The notes: generated by a model not told the origin, from the sequence alone. A DNA stretch of 64,000 nucleotides from Bog-532 sp963805255 (GCA_963805255.1 CAWDTK010000019.1:434001-498000); one strand, 5' to 3'; counted from the stretch's first letter, positions 50,198 to 59,209 are shown. A program made the numbers and translations.

Positions 50198-51583
50198 CTG
50201 GCCGGGGTCGGCGGCGCGGCGGCCCAGCGACCGCCGCTGAGCCGCTCCGGCTCGCTGAGCCGCTCCGGCCCGCTGAGCCGCTCCGGCTCGCTGAGCCGCT
50301 CCGGCCCGCTGAGCCGGCGCGCTGAGCCGCTCCGGCCCGCTGAGCCGCTCCGGCCCGCTAGCCGGCGCGCCCAGCGGTAAGGATCCCCCCGCTGCGGGCA
50401 CCGGCAAGCCGCATGGCACCTGCCAGGTCACCCGGATACCATCCGGGATGGCCTTGACGTCGACGTGAATCCCGGCTTCGGCGCCCCGGTCCTGGAAGCC
50501 GGTGAAATCCTCGCCCCGCAGGCCGGCGAGCTCCTCACTGGGGACGCCGGGCACCGAACCGGCCTCGAGGACGGTGCGGCAGGACCCGTCGTCGGCGGCG
50601 ATGCCGATCCGCGCGGGCACGGCGTTTTCCCGGACCAGGCCGAGTGCTTCGGTCAGCATCGCGACCAGCTGCCCCCTGGTCTGGGCCGCCACGGCGTCCA
50701 CCGGGCCGCTGAAGCTGATCTCGGGTGCGGGCGACAACTGCGCGCAGAGGTCCATGATCTCCTGCCGCACGCTGCGGTCCCCGGGCCGCTGCTCCAGCCC
50801 GAAGATGGCGTCCCGGAGCATCCGGACCGTCTGGTCGAGCTCCTCCACGGAGGCCCCGATCTTGTTACGCACCTCGCCGCGGGGCGCCTGGGACGCGGCG
50901 CTCTGCAGCCTGAGCCCTACCGCGAAGATCCGCTGGATGACGGTGTCCCGCAAGTCGGCGGCGATGCGGTCCCGGTCGGCCAGGACGGTCAGCTCGCGCA
51001 GGCGCGTCTGCAACTGCGCGCTCCGTTCCTGCGAGCGCTGGATTCTATCGCGCAGGCCGTGCGTCGCGACAGAGATGAGGGCGCCCAGCGCGGTCCAGAA
51101 GATCACGCGGCGCGCGATGACCGCGTCCGGGACCGCCACCGGCGTCAGCGCGACGATCACCTCGGTGGCGGCGATCGCCGCCACCACGCACACCGATTCC
51201 CACCGGCGGTGAAACAGCGCCGTCCACACCAGGGGGATCAGGATCACGATGCCGGCACCCGAGGTGGAACCGGCCGCCAGGTCGAGGGCCAGCACCGACG
51301 CGGTGTACGTCAGCGGTACGAGCACCGGCATCCAGCCGGGCAGCCGTGACCACGGCAGCAGGAAACCCGCTGCGGTCAGGAGCAGCAGCAGTACGCTGGC
51401 CAGCACGGCCGGCCCTGACCTGACCGCGGTCGGCAGCGCCAGACTGGCTTCGGCCAGGACCGCGACCACGGCGAACGGGGCCACCCGGGCCCACAGCCCT
51501 GGCCCCTGGAACGGTGCACCGGCTTTCTCACCATGAGTTACCGAGGTCGCGGAAAGCATTGCGGATTCGGCTCTGGATCCCAT
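49409..51583 (-). CDS. sensor histidine kinase-like protein lacking the phospho-acceptor His
   Basis: The conserved part is 51583 to about 50400. Residues ~30-185 are predominantly membrane helices (VAPFAVVAVLAEASLALPT, SVLLLLLTAAGFLLPW, IVILIPLVWTALF). The dimerisation region reads ADRDRIAADLRDTVIQRIFAVGL; the NarL-type kinase consensus is DLHDxVIQ, so His is replaced by Arg. The ATPase region (VAMLTEALGLVRENAVPARIGI) also lacks the N-box Asn. It is probably a pseudokinase. Beyond ~50400 the frame passes through an 18-bp repeat array and on for ~260 residues antisense to the GH15 gene; the native stop seems lost. Confidence 0.74.
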   Translation of the reverse strand: MGSRAESAMLSATSVTHGEKAGAPFQGPGLWARVAPFAVVAVLAEASLALPTAVRSGPAVLASVLLLLLTAAGFLLPWSRLPGWMPVLVPLTYTASVLALDLAAGSTSGAGIVILIPLVWTALFHRRWESVCVVAAIAATEVIVALTPVAVPDAVIARRVIFWTALGALISVATHGLRDRIQRSQERSAQLQTRLRELTVLADRDRIAADLRDTVIQRIFAVGLRLQSAASQAPRGEVRNKIGASVEELDQTVRMLRDAIFGLEQRPGDRSVRQEIMDLCAQLSPAPEISFSGPVDAVAAQTRGQLVAMLTEALGLVRENAVPARIGIAADDGSCRTVLEAGSVPGVPSEELAGLRGEDFTGFQDRGAEAGIHVDVKAIPDGIRVTWQVPCGLPVPAAGGSLPLGAPASGPERLSGPERLSAPAQRAGAAQRAGAAQRAGAAQRAGAAQRRSLGRRAADPGQSAAVQRAIQVHGRADQGQMGQRLREVAQRLPRSADLLRVEAEMVGVGEHLLEDGPGFLDPASPGERLDIPERTEVEGALTVGDTVVAGDRVAGDQAVGGELGTDPVQRRQEARVGRPSELHQRHHQDRGVEQPAAGMHDVGAQLGVPAGFLHVAVGRRGEFPPALDRPGQAAVPGQARGPVVGDPGHEGRVGEALPRAADLPDALVWFLPVPGKPVQPLGQSDPQVVADRYLAVVEVDRIHQLAVDVDLPLPDRVVADAHRP
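50236..50356. repeat. 18-bp tandem repeat inside the sensor-kinase C-terminus
   Basis: GCTGAGCCGCTCCGGCYC occurs six times, with one 13-bp shortened unit after the fourth. The 18-bp units encode a hexapeptide repeat (AQRAGA / GPERLS-like) on the minus strand; the 13-bp unit changes the frame from AQRAGA to ERLSGP. This expansion lies where the kinase gene should end. Confidence 0.93.
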
Positions 51584-51938
51584 CTGCGTGACATTCTCCG
51601 GGGTCCCCTTGGCGCCAGGGCAAACCCGGCGACCGAGACTGCTCGGCGGCCCGGAACGCGTGACCGGGAGCTGGATCAGTGCAGCTCACGGGACCGAGCC
51701 GTGACTTCTCAGGCTGGCGTGGACGTTACCCAGCCGGAATCCTACGCTGGGACGTCGCTGCTGCATAGATGGAATAACCCGGGGTAATCGCCGTAATCGT
51801 CCGCGGCCGGTCAACCCGGCGCGGGAAGGCCGTTTGACGTCCGGCTGTCCGGGCACGGCAGTCACCAAGGCTTGCGGCAGCGACGGTGCTGTTCGCACCA
51901 GCCAAGCACTAACCGGGCATATTTCCAGGAGGAATCTG

Positions 51939-52340
51939 ATGACCAATCCTGGCCTGCACCATCACATTGAAATCAGGGACGGCGACGAGACCGTGGCCGC
52001 CGCCGACGTGACGACCCCTCCCGAAGCCGAAGGCACCGCGCAGGCGTCGCTGCGCGCGGCGCCAGGGCACATCGCTCCGGGGAGCCGCGCCAGCCTCGTT
52101 GACGCGGTGATGGATCTGCCAGAAGTTCAGGAGAGTTCGCGGCTGGAGGCCGCTCTTCCCCTCGGCGACACCGAGACGCTGGGCCGGCTCCGGGAGCGCA
52201 GCGACAACCCGACGACCCGGCCCGCCGGATCAAGTGCGCTGCTCGACGCGGACATCCCGCCGGCCGCGGCGCCGGACATCCCGCCGGCGGCGGAACAGGG
52301 CCCGGGCCATGACGCTGCCGGGCGCCCGGAACCGGAATGA
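51939..52340 (+). CDS. hypothetical protein, Pro/Ala-rich acidic
   Basis: A 133-residue protein starting MTNPGLHHHIEIRDGDET behind a strong AGGAGG six bases upstream, a good sign that it is translated. It is acidic and Ala/Pro-rich, with SRASLVDAVMDLPEVQESSRLEAALPLGDTETL as the only conserved-looking helical segment and a repeated IPPAAxPDIPPAA tail. No family recognised. Divergent from the sensor-kinase-like gene. Confidence 0.62.
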   Translation: MTNPGLHHHIEIRDGDETVAAADVTTPPEAEGTAQASLRAAPGHIAPGSRASLVDAVMDLPEVQESSRLEAALPLGDTETLGRLRERSDNPTTRPAGSSALLDADIPPAAAPDIPPAAEQGPGHDAAGRPEPE

Positions 52341-52368
52341 TCGCGGCGGGCGGTGAGTTCCGGCCTGT

Positions 52369-52458
52369 ATGACCACGGTGGGATTCATCGGCAGCGGGCT
52401 GATCGGCAGCACCGTCGCGAAGCTCAGCGTGGCGGGAACATCTTCCGCAAGCACCTGA
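52369..52458 (+). pseudogene. F420-dependent NADP oxidoreductase, N-terminal fragment
   Basis: Twenty-nine codons: MTTVGFIGSGLIGSTVAKLS then VAG, the start of the NADP-binding Rossmann fold (GxGxxG) of the F420-dependent NADP reductase family, cut off by a stop after TSSAST. The rest of the gene is absent, and the MalY-type gene begins 200 bp later. Confidence 0.6.
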
Positions 52459-52659
52459 AGCCGCCCGCCCGGCCGTCCGGCGCACCCGACCGCGGCTACC
52501 TGCCAGCCGTGAGCATGCCCTGGCCACCGCGACCCGCTCACGGGCATCATCCGGTGACCGTCGTCACTTTCTGGCCGAACGGGCCTGCCCCGGGTCCGTT
52601 ACCGCCGCCAGGAGCGGGTATGGGCCGGGCATGGCCGAACCCGCCCGGCAGGGCCGCGC

Positions 52660-53832
52660 ATGACGGCGCTCGCCGACGCCCTGGACCGGATATCCGTCGC
52701 TGAGCTACGCCGCCGGGGCGGCCTGAAATGGACGTACGCCGGCCCGGACGTGCTTGGCGCCTTCGTCGCCGAGATGGATTTCGGGACGTCCCCGGCCGTC
52801 GAGGCGGCCCTGCGTGAGGTAATCGCGCGGCATGACTTCGGCTACCTGACCCCGGCCGCGGTGCAGGAGATGGCCGAGGTGGTCGCCGCGTGGCTGGCCC
52901 GGCAGCATGACTGGATGGTCGATCCGGCCCGGATCCGCCCGCTGCCCGACGTCATCAAGGGCCTGGAAGCGGCGATCACGATCTTCTCCCGCCCGGCCAG
53001 CCCGGTGATCCTGCCCACTCCCGCCTACATGCCCTTCCTCACCGTGCCCCCGCAGCTGGGCCGGCAGATCATCCAGGTACCGATGGTCACCAGCGGCGGG
53101 AGACTTGTGCTCGACCTGGACGGGATCGGCGCGGCCTTCCGCGCGGGCGGTCACCTGCTCATCCTGTGCAATCCGGGCAACCCGGCGGGCCGGGTATACA
53201 CGCCGGCCGAGCTGGCCGCGGTGACGGACGTGGTGAAACGGCACGGCGGGCGGGTGTTCGCCGACGAAATCCACTCCCCGCTCGTCTATCCCGGCCACCG
53301 GCACACCCCGTACGCGAGCACCTCCGGCGCAGCCGCCGCGCACTCCATCACGTCCGTCTCGGCGTCCAAGGGCTGGAACCTGCCCGGCCTCAAGTGCGCC
53401 CAGCTGATCCTGACCAGCGACGCCGACGCGGAGACCTGGGCGGCGGCCGGCTTCCTGGCCGAGCACGGGGCGAGCACGCCCGGGGTCCACGCCAACATCG
53501 CGGCGTTCAAAGACGGCGGCGGCTGGCTCGCCGACGTGCTGGCCTACCTGGATGGCAGCCGCATGCTGCTGGCTGACCTGATCGCCGAGCACCTGCCCGG
53601 CGTGCGCTACCAGCCGCCGGAGGGCACCTACCTGGGCTGGCTGGACTGCCGCGGCCTGGGCCTGGGCGACACCCCGGGGGAGTTCTTCCTGGACAAGGCG
53701 CAGGTGCTGGTCAACGACGGCCCGGCCTTCGGGGCGGCGGGGAAGGGGCACGTGCGGCTCAACTTCGCGACCCCGCGCCCGGTCCTGGCCCAGATCGTCC
53801 GGCAGATGGGCCACGCCGCGGCCAACCGCTGA
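52660..53832 (+). CDS. MalY/PatB-type PLP-dependent C-S lyase or aminotransferase
   Basis: A 390-residue fold-type I PLP enzyme. VAEMDFGTSPAVEAALREV and FGYLTPAAVQEMAEVVAAWL are MalY/PatB patterns. CNPGNPAGRVYTPAEL, FADEIHSPLVYPGH and SASKGWNLPGLKCAQ (PLP-binding Lys in SKGWNLPG) follow. Members cleave cystathionine or similar C-S bonds. ATG 52660 chosen. Not in an obvious operon. Confidence 0.9.
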   Translation: MTALADALDRISVAELRRRGGLKWTYAGPDVLGAFVAEMDFGTSPAVEAALREVIARHDFGYLTPAAVQEMAEVVAAWLARQHDWMVDPARIRPLPDVIKGLEAAITIFSRPASPVILPTPAYMPFLTVPPQLGRQIIQVPMVTSGGRLVLDLDGIGAAFRAGGHLLILCNPGNPAGRVYTPAELAAVTDVVKRHGGRVFADEIHSPLVYPGHRHTPYASTSGAAAAHSITSVSASKGWNLPGLKCAQLILTSDADAETWAAAGFLAEHGASTPGVHANIAAFKDGGGWLADVLAYLDGSRMLLADLIAEHLPGVRYQPPEGTYLGWLDCRGLGLGDTPGEFFLDKAQVLVNDGPAFGAAGKGHVRLNFATPRPVLAQIVRQMGHAAANR

Positions 53833-54059
53833 CCGGGTCCGGGAGCCGTCACCTGCGGACCGGGTCCGGGAGCCGTCACCCGCCTGGGCCGAAGAGCTAA
53901 TGGCCGAGATCGACCGCGCCCGTGAGGCCGCCGGCATTGAGCTGCGGAGAGCAAGAACCGGCTCGTGGCCAAAGGCTCCGGGCACGGTATCACGGTCAGT
54001 GTTCCTCAAGCTGCCATCAAGCATGCCCAATCGCTGCTGCCCCGGCCGGGAAACGCTAA
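53833..54059. other. short intergenic region with a 23-bp direct repeat and a possible gene remnant
   Basis: GACCGGGTCCGGGAGCCGTCACC occurs twice (about 53831 and 53857). Beyond it, plus-strand frames give EIDRAREAAGIELRRA and, in another frame, LVAKGSGHGITVSVPQAAI, which resemble a broken protein I cannot identify. Confidence 0.4.
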
Positions 54060-54434
54060 CTATCCCTGGCGCGGCGGGAGTTGCTGCAACGCCCAGGTGT
54101 TGCCGTCGGGGTCGGCGAAGGTGACGAAGGACCCCCACGGCTGAACGTCCACGTCGCTGGCGTCCACCCCGCGCTCGACGAGTTGCTTCCGGGCCGCCGC
54201 GACGTCGTCCACCACGATCTGCAGGCTGCGCAGCGAACCGGGCACCATGTCCACCAGGCCGGTGCCGATCGCGATGGAGCAGGCCGACCCGGGCGGAGTG
54301 AGCTGGACGAAGCGCAGTTCATCGTTGACCTGCTGGTCGTAGTCGGCGTGAAAACCGACCTGGTCGACGTAGAAGGCCTTGGCGCGATCGACATCGGTCA
54401 CGGGCACGAAGACGAGCTCAAGTTTCCAGTCCAT
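54060..54434 (-). CDS. VOC/glyoxalase-fold protein
   Basis: A 124-residue single-repeat vicinal-oxygen-chelate protein: LELVFVPVTDVDRAKAFYVDQVGFHADYD opens the fold and GSFVTFADPDGNTWALQQLP ends it with the typical DPDGN turn. The expected His/Glu metal ligands are not obvious (the opening strand has FVPV rather than H), so it may lack metal-dependent catalysis. Start MDWKLELVFV at 54434, with weak ribosome binding sequence. Confidence 0.84.
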   Translation of the reverse strand: MDWKLELVFVPVTDVDRAKAFYVDQVGFHADYDQQVNDELRFVQLTPPGSACSIAIGTGLVDMVPGSLRSLQIVVDDVAAARKQLVERGVDASDVDVQPWGSFVTFADPDGNTWALQQLPPRQG

Positions 54435-54571
54435 GCCCGGATCGTAACGGGTCCCGCTGACATTTTCCGGTCCCCGGCGCGCGCCTCTGAGCGGTCCGGC
54501 GCCAGGCCCCTGATCAGCGCGCCGGTGATGCGCCTTTCTCATCGCCGGCGATCCCGCGCGCCACCGCTGTC

Positions 54572-54751
54572 TTACTTTGCGACTCTCCTGGTCAGCAGCC
54601 CAGCCGGGTTGCCGGACGGCGCCTGGCCCGCGCCTACCCCAGGGCCGCGGAAGTCCAGGCGGAAGAACTGCTCCAGCTCGCCGGGGGACGGCTCAGCGGC
54701 GAACCGGCCGTAGCGGGCCTCTTGCTCCACAGACAGGTACTCAACTGGCAT
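54572..54751 (-). pseudogene. Tn3-family transposase, N-terminal fragment
   Basis: MPVEYLSVEQEARYGRFAAE then PSPGELEQFFRLD is the N-terminal DUF4158 signature of Tn3-family transposases. It breaks off into unrelated residues (GPGVGAGQAPSG) and a stop after 59 residues. A second, much longer Tn3 remnant lies at 62912-64000. Confidence 0.72.
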
Positions 54752-55266
54752 GCCGAGGACCGTATGACCCTTTGAGCGTTATCCAAAACTCCCTGCCTCA
54801 AGTTCCTGACCTGCGACGATGCGTGAGAGAAGCCGGGTTCGAATAAGCCTCTTTAACCAGCCACAACGGAGCCGTCACCGAACCGGAATCAAGACTGCCT
54901 CACTACGAGCGCGCTGAATAAGTCCTATTTTCCCATGATCAATGTCGCAAAGCCGCAGGTCAGCCCGTAGCTCCTTGATCGCAAACAGGGTTATTCTGCC
55001 GTCTCCTACCGCTAATTTCCGTTCCGATACTCCCGGGGGGCCTGTATCTGCGGACGGGCAAAGGTGCTCTGGGTGGGAGGAGAAGGCCCCTGCCAGGCCG
55101 CTGGAGCCTGGCGGCCTGCAGATCCGAAGCGGACAGGAAAGCCGCCGCAGACACCGGCGCGAACGTCCCGATGCCCCGCTCACGCTGCTCACCTGGACAT
55201 ACACCAGCGGCAGCCCGCAATGGTAACCGATTTCAGGCTTAACCGCCTGGAGAGGAGAAAACACAG
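54752..55266. other. intergenic region, lower GC, no supported gene
   Basis: The interval has several stop codons in all frames and GC below the neighbours. It leads into the secreted-protein gene, whose GAGAGGAG site is at its right end. Confidence 0.4.
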
Positions 55267-55566
55267 ATGGCTAAAGGCGTTATTGACGGCAACGCAGGGA
55301 CACCCGCCGTCAGTGCTACCGGCACCGGAAGGAGATCACTTGTGCCCACCATCACAAACGATATCCGGCAGAAAGGCGGCCGGATACGCAGTGCCATGTC
55401 CTGCGCGCAAATAGCCACAAGAAGGTGGCTGTCCAGAAGACCGGTGGCGTGCTTAGGGGCCATGAGCCTGGCCTCTGCGGCCGTGGTCCCGGGATTGCCG
55501 GCGTCCGCCTCCGCTGCCTCGCAGCCCGCGGCCAGCGCCCAGAGTCCCCTGACGATCCCCGACCAT
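55267..55566 (+). pseudogene. secreted protein gene, 5' part, interrupted by IS5-family copy B
   Basis: MAKGVIDGNAGTPAVSATGT with a GAGAGGAG site upstream. Residues ~55-85 form an export signal (RRPVACLGAMSLASAAVVPGLPASASA), with cleavage probably after ASA. The mature part starts ASQPAASAQSPLTIPDH and is cut by the IS at the CAT codon 55564-55566. The sequence after the IS is open only in a different frame, so the two sides do not rejoin simply. Function unknown. Confidence 0.6.
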
Positions 55567-56460
55567 GAGGGTTATTCACAGAGTCGGGTTAATTCGCTAG
55601 AAAGTACGCAAAGCATCGGCGCGCCTAAGTGAAAGACGGCCCGCTTCTCGAAAGGATTGGGTTACCACGCTCAATCCAGAGAAACGAGCCGCCAGATGTA
55701 TAATACCACGGGTTTCACCAGGGATGAGATCATCGAACTCTGCGCCATGATCAACGCAACCGAACTGGAACCCGGGACGAAACTCTGGCCACCGATCCTG
55801 GGATTGTTCAGGTCGGCTGTCGTCGCTCTTACCTATATGCGGCGTAACCGCGTCCAAGCGGAAATCGCTGAATCATTCGGCGTCTCGCAGCCCACAGTGA
55901 GCCGGGCGATTTCAGCAATGACCTCGATCATAAAGAAAGCTCTTGCCCCCTATGTCCCCACCGCAGACGAGCTCGAGGAGAACATGCAGTACATCATCGA
56001 CGGAACTCTGCTCCCGTGCTGGTCATGGGCCGCCCGGCCGGAACTGTACTCCGGCAAGCACAAGACCACTGGCATGAACATCCAGGTCGCGTGCAACCTT
56101 GCGGGGCGCCTCGTGTGGATTTCCGATCCTGTCGACGGCAGCCGCCACGACAGCTATTGCATGGATGAATCAGGAGTTCTCATCACGATGGATCCCGGTA
56201 ACTGGGCTGGCGATAAAGGATATGTCGGCCATGGCATGATCACTCCATTTAAGAAGCCCGCCGGAGGCGAGCTTCTCGACTGGCAGAAGGAATTCAACAC
56301 TCAGGTCAATAAGCTCCGCTACGTCATTGAGCAAGTCATCGCGAACTTCAAAACCTGGCGGATCATGCACACCGACTATCGGCGGCCGATCGAAACTTTC
56401 TCTACCACAATCTCAGCTGTTATTGCTCTGCACTTCTGCAAGATCGCCTGAATAACCCTC
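55567..56460 (+). mobile_element. IS5-family insertion sequence, copy B
   Basis: Same 894-bp length and 12-bp terminal repeats (55567-55578 and 56449-56460) as copy A, about 96-97% similar by eye. CAT is duplicated on both sides (55564-55566 and 56461-56463), which confirms the 3-bp target duplication. Confidence 0.94.
55696..56451 (+). CDS. IS5-family DDE transposase, copy B
   Basis: A 251-residue DDE_Tnp_4 transposase matching copy A with a few substitutions (for example FCKIA for FYKIA at the end, and SYCMDES for SHCMDES). All acidic residues are conserved and the frame is intact. The stop lies within the right inverted repeat. Confidence 0.93.
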   Translation: MYNTTGFTRDEIIELCAMINATELEPGTKLWPPILGLFRSAVVALTYMRRNRVQAEIAESFGVSQPTVSRAISAMTSIIKKALAPYVPTADELEENMQYIIDGTLLPCWSWAARPELYSGKHKTTGMNIQVACNLAGRLVWISDPVDGSRHDSYCMDESGVLITMDPGNWAGDKGYVGHGMITPFKKPAGGELLDWQKEFNTQVNKLRYVIEQVIANFKTWRIMHTDYRRPIETFSTTISAVIALHFCKIA

Positions 56461-56473
56461 CATACATCTTCGG

Positions 56474-56959
56474 ATGTTCTACAACGACGGGCTGCAGATG
56501 GCTCGTTACCTCGACATGCGCCTCAGCGCCCGTGGCTTCGACTACGGCGGGCCACGGCACAATGAGGACCATCCAGGGTTCGAAGCCGTCTACGGCCTCT
56601 CTGCATACAGCAATATCGTGCGCGACGACCTGGGACGGTACCTCGGCACGCCATCGATCCCTTACTGCCACGTTACGAATAATCTCCCCGACGGGCATTC
56701 CGCGTTCATGACCATCTGGGAGATGAGCAGCCCGTCCAAGTGGTACACCCGTCCAGCCACCGTGAACAGCTCTTACAAGATGCGCTCAGGAAATACCTCA
56801 GTCGTACTGACGAGCACCCTCGCGCCCTACCTGATCACAGCAGGCGGCGACGATGTGATCGACGCTGCCACGTTGGGCAGCCAGGGAATTGGCCTTGCAT
56901 ACAATGATGGCAGTGGCCTTCATCTGATGACGGAGGCGCAGACCTCCGGAAGTTCGTGA
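56474..56959 (+). CDS. hypothetical protein fragment downstream of IS5 copy B
   Basis: A 161-residue frame (MFYNDGLQMARYLDMRLSAR). FDYGGPRHNEDHPGFEAVYG, IVRDDLGRYLGTPSIPYCHVTNN and TLGSQGIGLAYNDG look like real protein, probably the 3' part of the gene whose 5' part precedes the IS. But codon phase is shifted by one base relative to that part, and no ribosome binding site precedes ATG 56474. It is probably a broken gene. No family recognised. Confidence 0.45.
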   Translation: MFYNDGLQMARYLDMRLSARGFDYGGPRHNEDHPGFEAVYGLSAYSNIVRDDLGRYLGTPSIPYCHVTNNLPDGHSAFMTIWEMSSPSKWYTRPATVNSSYKMRSGNTSVVLTSTLAPYLITAGGDDVIDAATLGSQGIGLAYNDGSGLHLMTEAQTSGSS

Positions 56960-57234
56960 TGAGCGAGGCCACCACCTGCGGGAACGCGATCGGGGCCTTT
57001 GCGGAAACTTGTTAAATCGCCAGATCCTCTACCGGTGAGTAACATCAAGACACTCCATCCAGAGGCGCTTTATGGCGAATATTTTTCTGCTGAGTGGCTA
57101 AATCAGAAAACTTCCTTCGGAGGGAAGATCAACAACTCAACGGACGGACCGACCGCTTCGCACAGCAGACTTCCGGAGGTTTTCAGCTACCACTTGTCTG
57201 CCGCAGGGGCCATTCATGATCAACGCGACGCGCC

Positions 57235-57951
57235 GTGATCAACCCACATAACTCGCCTGAGGCGTCCGGCTCGAAAGCCACGGAGCAGAACCTGCACATC
57301 CATGGCGTCATGGCCAAGATCGTGACAGCGACCATGGCCGGCCCCGATGGCAGCAGGGTCCGAACCAAGACCGCTGACCTGCTGGACGGGAAGCAGGTCC
57401 GCGTCATCACCGCCGTGGACACTTCGGACCTGCCGTCCGGTACCATCGTCAGCCACGTCGCCGGGCTCCCGTATCTCACGGCCGACCCGAACCCCAGCAC
57501 GTGCTCGACCTGCCTGGGTACACCTCCGGATGTCCAGCAGGAGAAGGTCCTGGAAGTCCAGGGCATCACCAGCGGGACCACCTTGTCGTTCGGCCAGGAC
57601 GGCGCCACGCTGGATGATCGTTCCGGCGTCACAGCGGGACCGATGGCGATCCCCTCGCCCAACGGCGTCAGCGTTACCAATCCGCCGGGGCCGGCGTCAG
57701 ACGACTTCAGCGACTTCGCGACTCTCCGGGATACGCTGGAAGAGTACAGCGTCAGCCTGAACGACAACCCGAACGTGGGCTGGACCATGACGCAGCAGAC
57801 CAACCTCGTGCAGACGCCCGCACAGCACGTGCGCGGGCAGGGCGGCGCCAGCCTGGAGATGACGGACGTTACCTATGGTCCTTCCGGGCAACCGGAAAAC
57901 GCGACTATGGCTCAGGCCAGCCAGCTCGTACAGCCATTGCTGCGCCAGTAG
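57235..57951 (+). CDS. hypothetical protein
   Basis: A 238-residue protein (MINPHNSPEASGSKATEQNL) with an extended, Thr/Ser/Gly-rich composition: HGVMAKIVTATMAGPDGSRVRTKTADLLDGKQV, CSTCLGTPPDVQQEKVLEVQ (a CSTC pair), and VGWTMTQQTNLVQ. It looks like an exported or surface protein but has no signal peptide, so the true start may be missing; a lower-GC frame at 56999-57238 ends just before it. GTG 57235 has no ribosome binding site. No family recognised. Confidence 0.48.
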   Translation: MINPHNSPEASGSKATEQNLHIHGVMAKIVTATMAGPDGSRVRTKTADLLDGKQVRVITAVDTSDLPSGTIVSHVAGLPYLTADPNPSTCSTCLGTPPDVQQEKVLEVQGITSGTTLSFGQDGATLDDRSGVTAGPMAIPSPNGVSVTNPPGPASDDFSDFATLRDTLEEYSVSLNDNPNVGWTMTQQTNLVQTPAQHVRGQGGASLEMTDVTYGPSGQPENATMAQASQLVQPLLRQ

Positions 57952-58046
57952 GCACACAAGCTGCGTTAGTGCCAGCACAGCAGAAGGGCCCGTGCCGCGG
58001 GCATCAGACCTGCCCGCAACGGTCACCCGTCCATGGTCCCCGCGCC

Positions 58047-58082
58047 CGCGTATCGGCTAGCCGATCGCGCTGCCGATACGCG
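58047..58082. repeat. 11-bp inverted repeat
   Basis: CGCGTATCGGC at 58047-58057 and its complement at 58072-58082, with a 14-base loop. It lies between the hypothetical gene and the convergent XRE regulator, so it may be a bidirectional terminator. No T-run. Confidence 0.5.
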
Positions 58083-58248
58083 CGGGCCGCTCCTTCCGGG
58101 CGAACTCCCGGACGGAGTGTAGCGACCCTTTGGGGTGTCCGAGCGACCGGCGGAATCACACCAACTGTGCGATTGCCTGGTCACCCTCCGCGTCCAGAGG
58201 CGGCCGGCCTGCAGAACACCGGCTGAACCGCCACCGCGACGTCGCTGG

Positions 58249-59172
58249 TCAGACTGAGGCGAGTTGCACCGCTCGTGCTGCCTTGTGAACGGACCAGCAG
58301 GCGAAGTGGTCCTGCACTCCATCGCCGGCCGCCAGCCGTTCCATCGCGGTACGCGCGGCCTCGTCGGCCGGGATGTAGACGGCCATGCGGGCGCCCGGCA
58401 CCGCCTGCACCGCGAAGCTTGTCGACGTCGCCTCGAGGCGGCCGAACCGCGGGTGCCGGAAGATCTTCGCGTAGCTGGCGGGCAGGGCCACGTCGTGTGC
58501 CGACCACGCCCGGGTGAACTCCGGGCTTTCCGCCTCCATCCGGCTGATGAAGTGCGTCCAGGCCGGGTCGCCGAGGTGCCGGCCGTAGGCGGCGCGCAGC
58601 TGAGCCACCATGGCGGCGAACTGGTCGTCGCGGTTCGCGATCGGAGTGCAGCACGGCGGGCGGGTGACGCAGGACAGCAGCGTGTTGCGCTCCGCGGCCG
58701 ACATGCTCGTGACGTGCGGGAACAGGGCGGCGTAGACCCGGTTCCAGGCGAGCAGGTCGAACCGCTCGGTCACCACGCTCGCGGGCATCGGCACGAGCGC
58801 GTCGATGACCTGCTGAACCTCGGGCGGCAGCGGGCAGTCGTCGCACGAGGCGAGGGTGGCCGCTCCCGGGACCTCGGCCAGCCGGAACAGGTGCGCCCGC
58901 TCCACCGGGTCCAGCATGAGCGTGCGCGCCACCGCGTCGAGCACCTGGACGCTCGCGTGGATCGGTCGGCCCTGCTCCAGCCAGGTGTACCAGGTGACGC
59001 CGACGCCTGCCAGCTGCGCGACTTCCTCGCGGCGCAGGCCGGTCGTGCGGCGGCGCGGGCCGGGCGGCAGGCCGACCTCCTCCGGCTGGACCCGCTCCCG
59101 GCGGGAGCGCAGGAAGGCGGCAAGCTCAGTGCGGCGGGCGCCGCTGACTCCTGTGGTGGTCATGGATGCCAT
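58249..59172 (-). CDS. XRE-family regulator with MmyB-like ligand-binding domain
   Basis: A 307-residue regulator. The helix-turn-helix is about residues 38-80 (RTTGLRREEVAQLAGVGVTWYTWLEQGRPIHAS), and the C-terminal MmyB-like domain (residues ~110-280) has FDLLAWNRVYAALFPHV and FRHPRFGRLEATSTSF. Such regulators usually control the neighbouring oxidoreductase or exporter genes. GGGAGAAAG precedes the start. It is divergent from the MFS exporter, and direct-repeat operators lie between them (59210-59245). Confidence 0.88.
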   Translation of the reverse strand: MASMTTTGVSGARRTELAAFLRSRRERVQPEEVGLPPGPRRRTTGLRREEVAQLAGVGVTWYTWLEQGRPIHASVQVLDAVARTLMLDPVERAHLFRLAEVPGAATLASCDDCPLPPEVQQVIDALVPMPASVVTERFDLLAWNRVYAALFPHVTSMSAAERNTLLSCVTRPPCCTPIANRDDQFAAMVAQLRAAYGRHLGDPAWTHFISRMEAESPEFTRAWSAHDVALPASYAKIFRHPRFGRLEATSTSFAVQAVPGARMAVYIPADEAARTAMERLAAGDGVQDHFACWSVHKAARAVQLASV

Positions 59173-59209
59173 CTTTCTCCCAACCCGGCGCTCGTGCCAG
59201 GTGGTGCTA

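Noticed and set aside
50465..51349. 294-residue plus-strand frame
   Set aside because: Antisense to the sensor-kinase-like gene, whose membrane helices and kinase motifs are convincing on the minus strand.
54800..54870. tRNA-like GGTTCGAAT string
   Set aside because: No cloverleaf stems can be formed around it; chance match.
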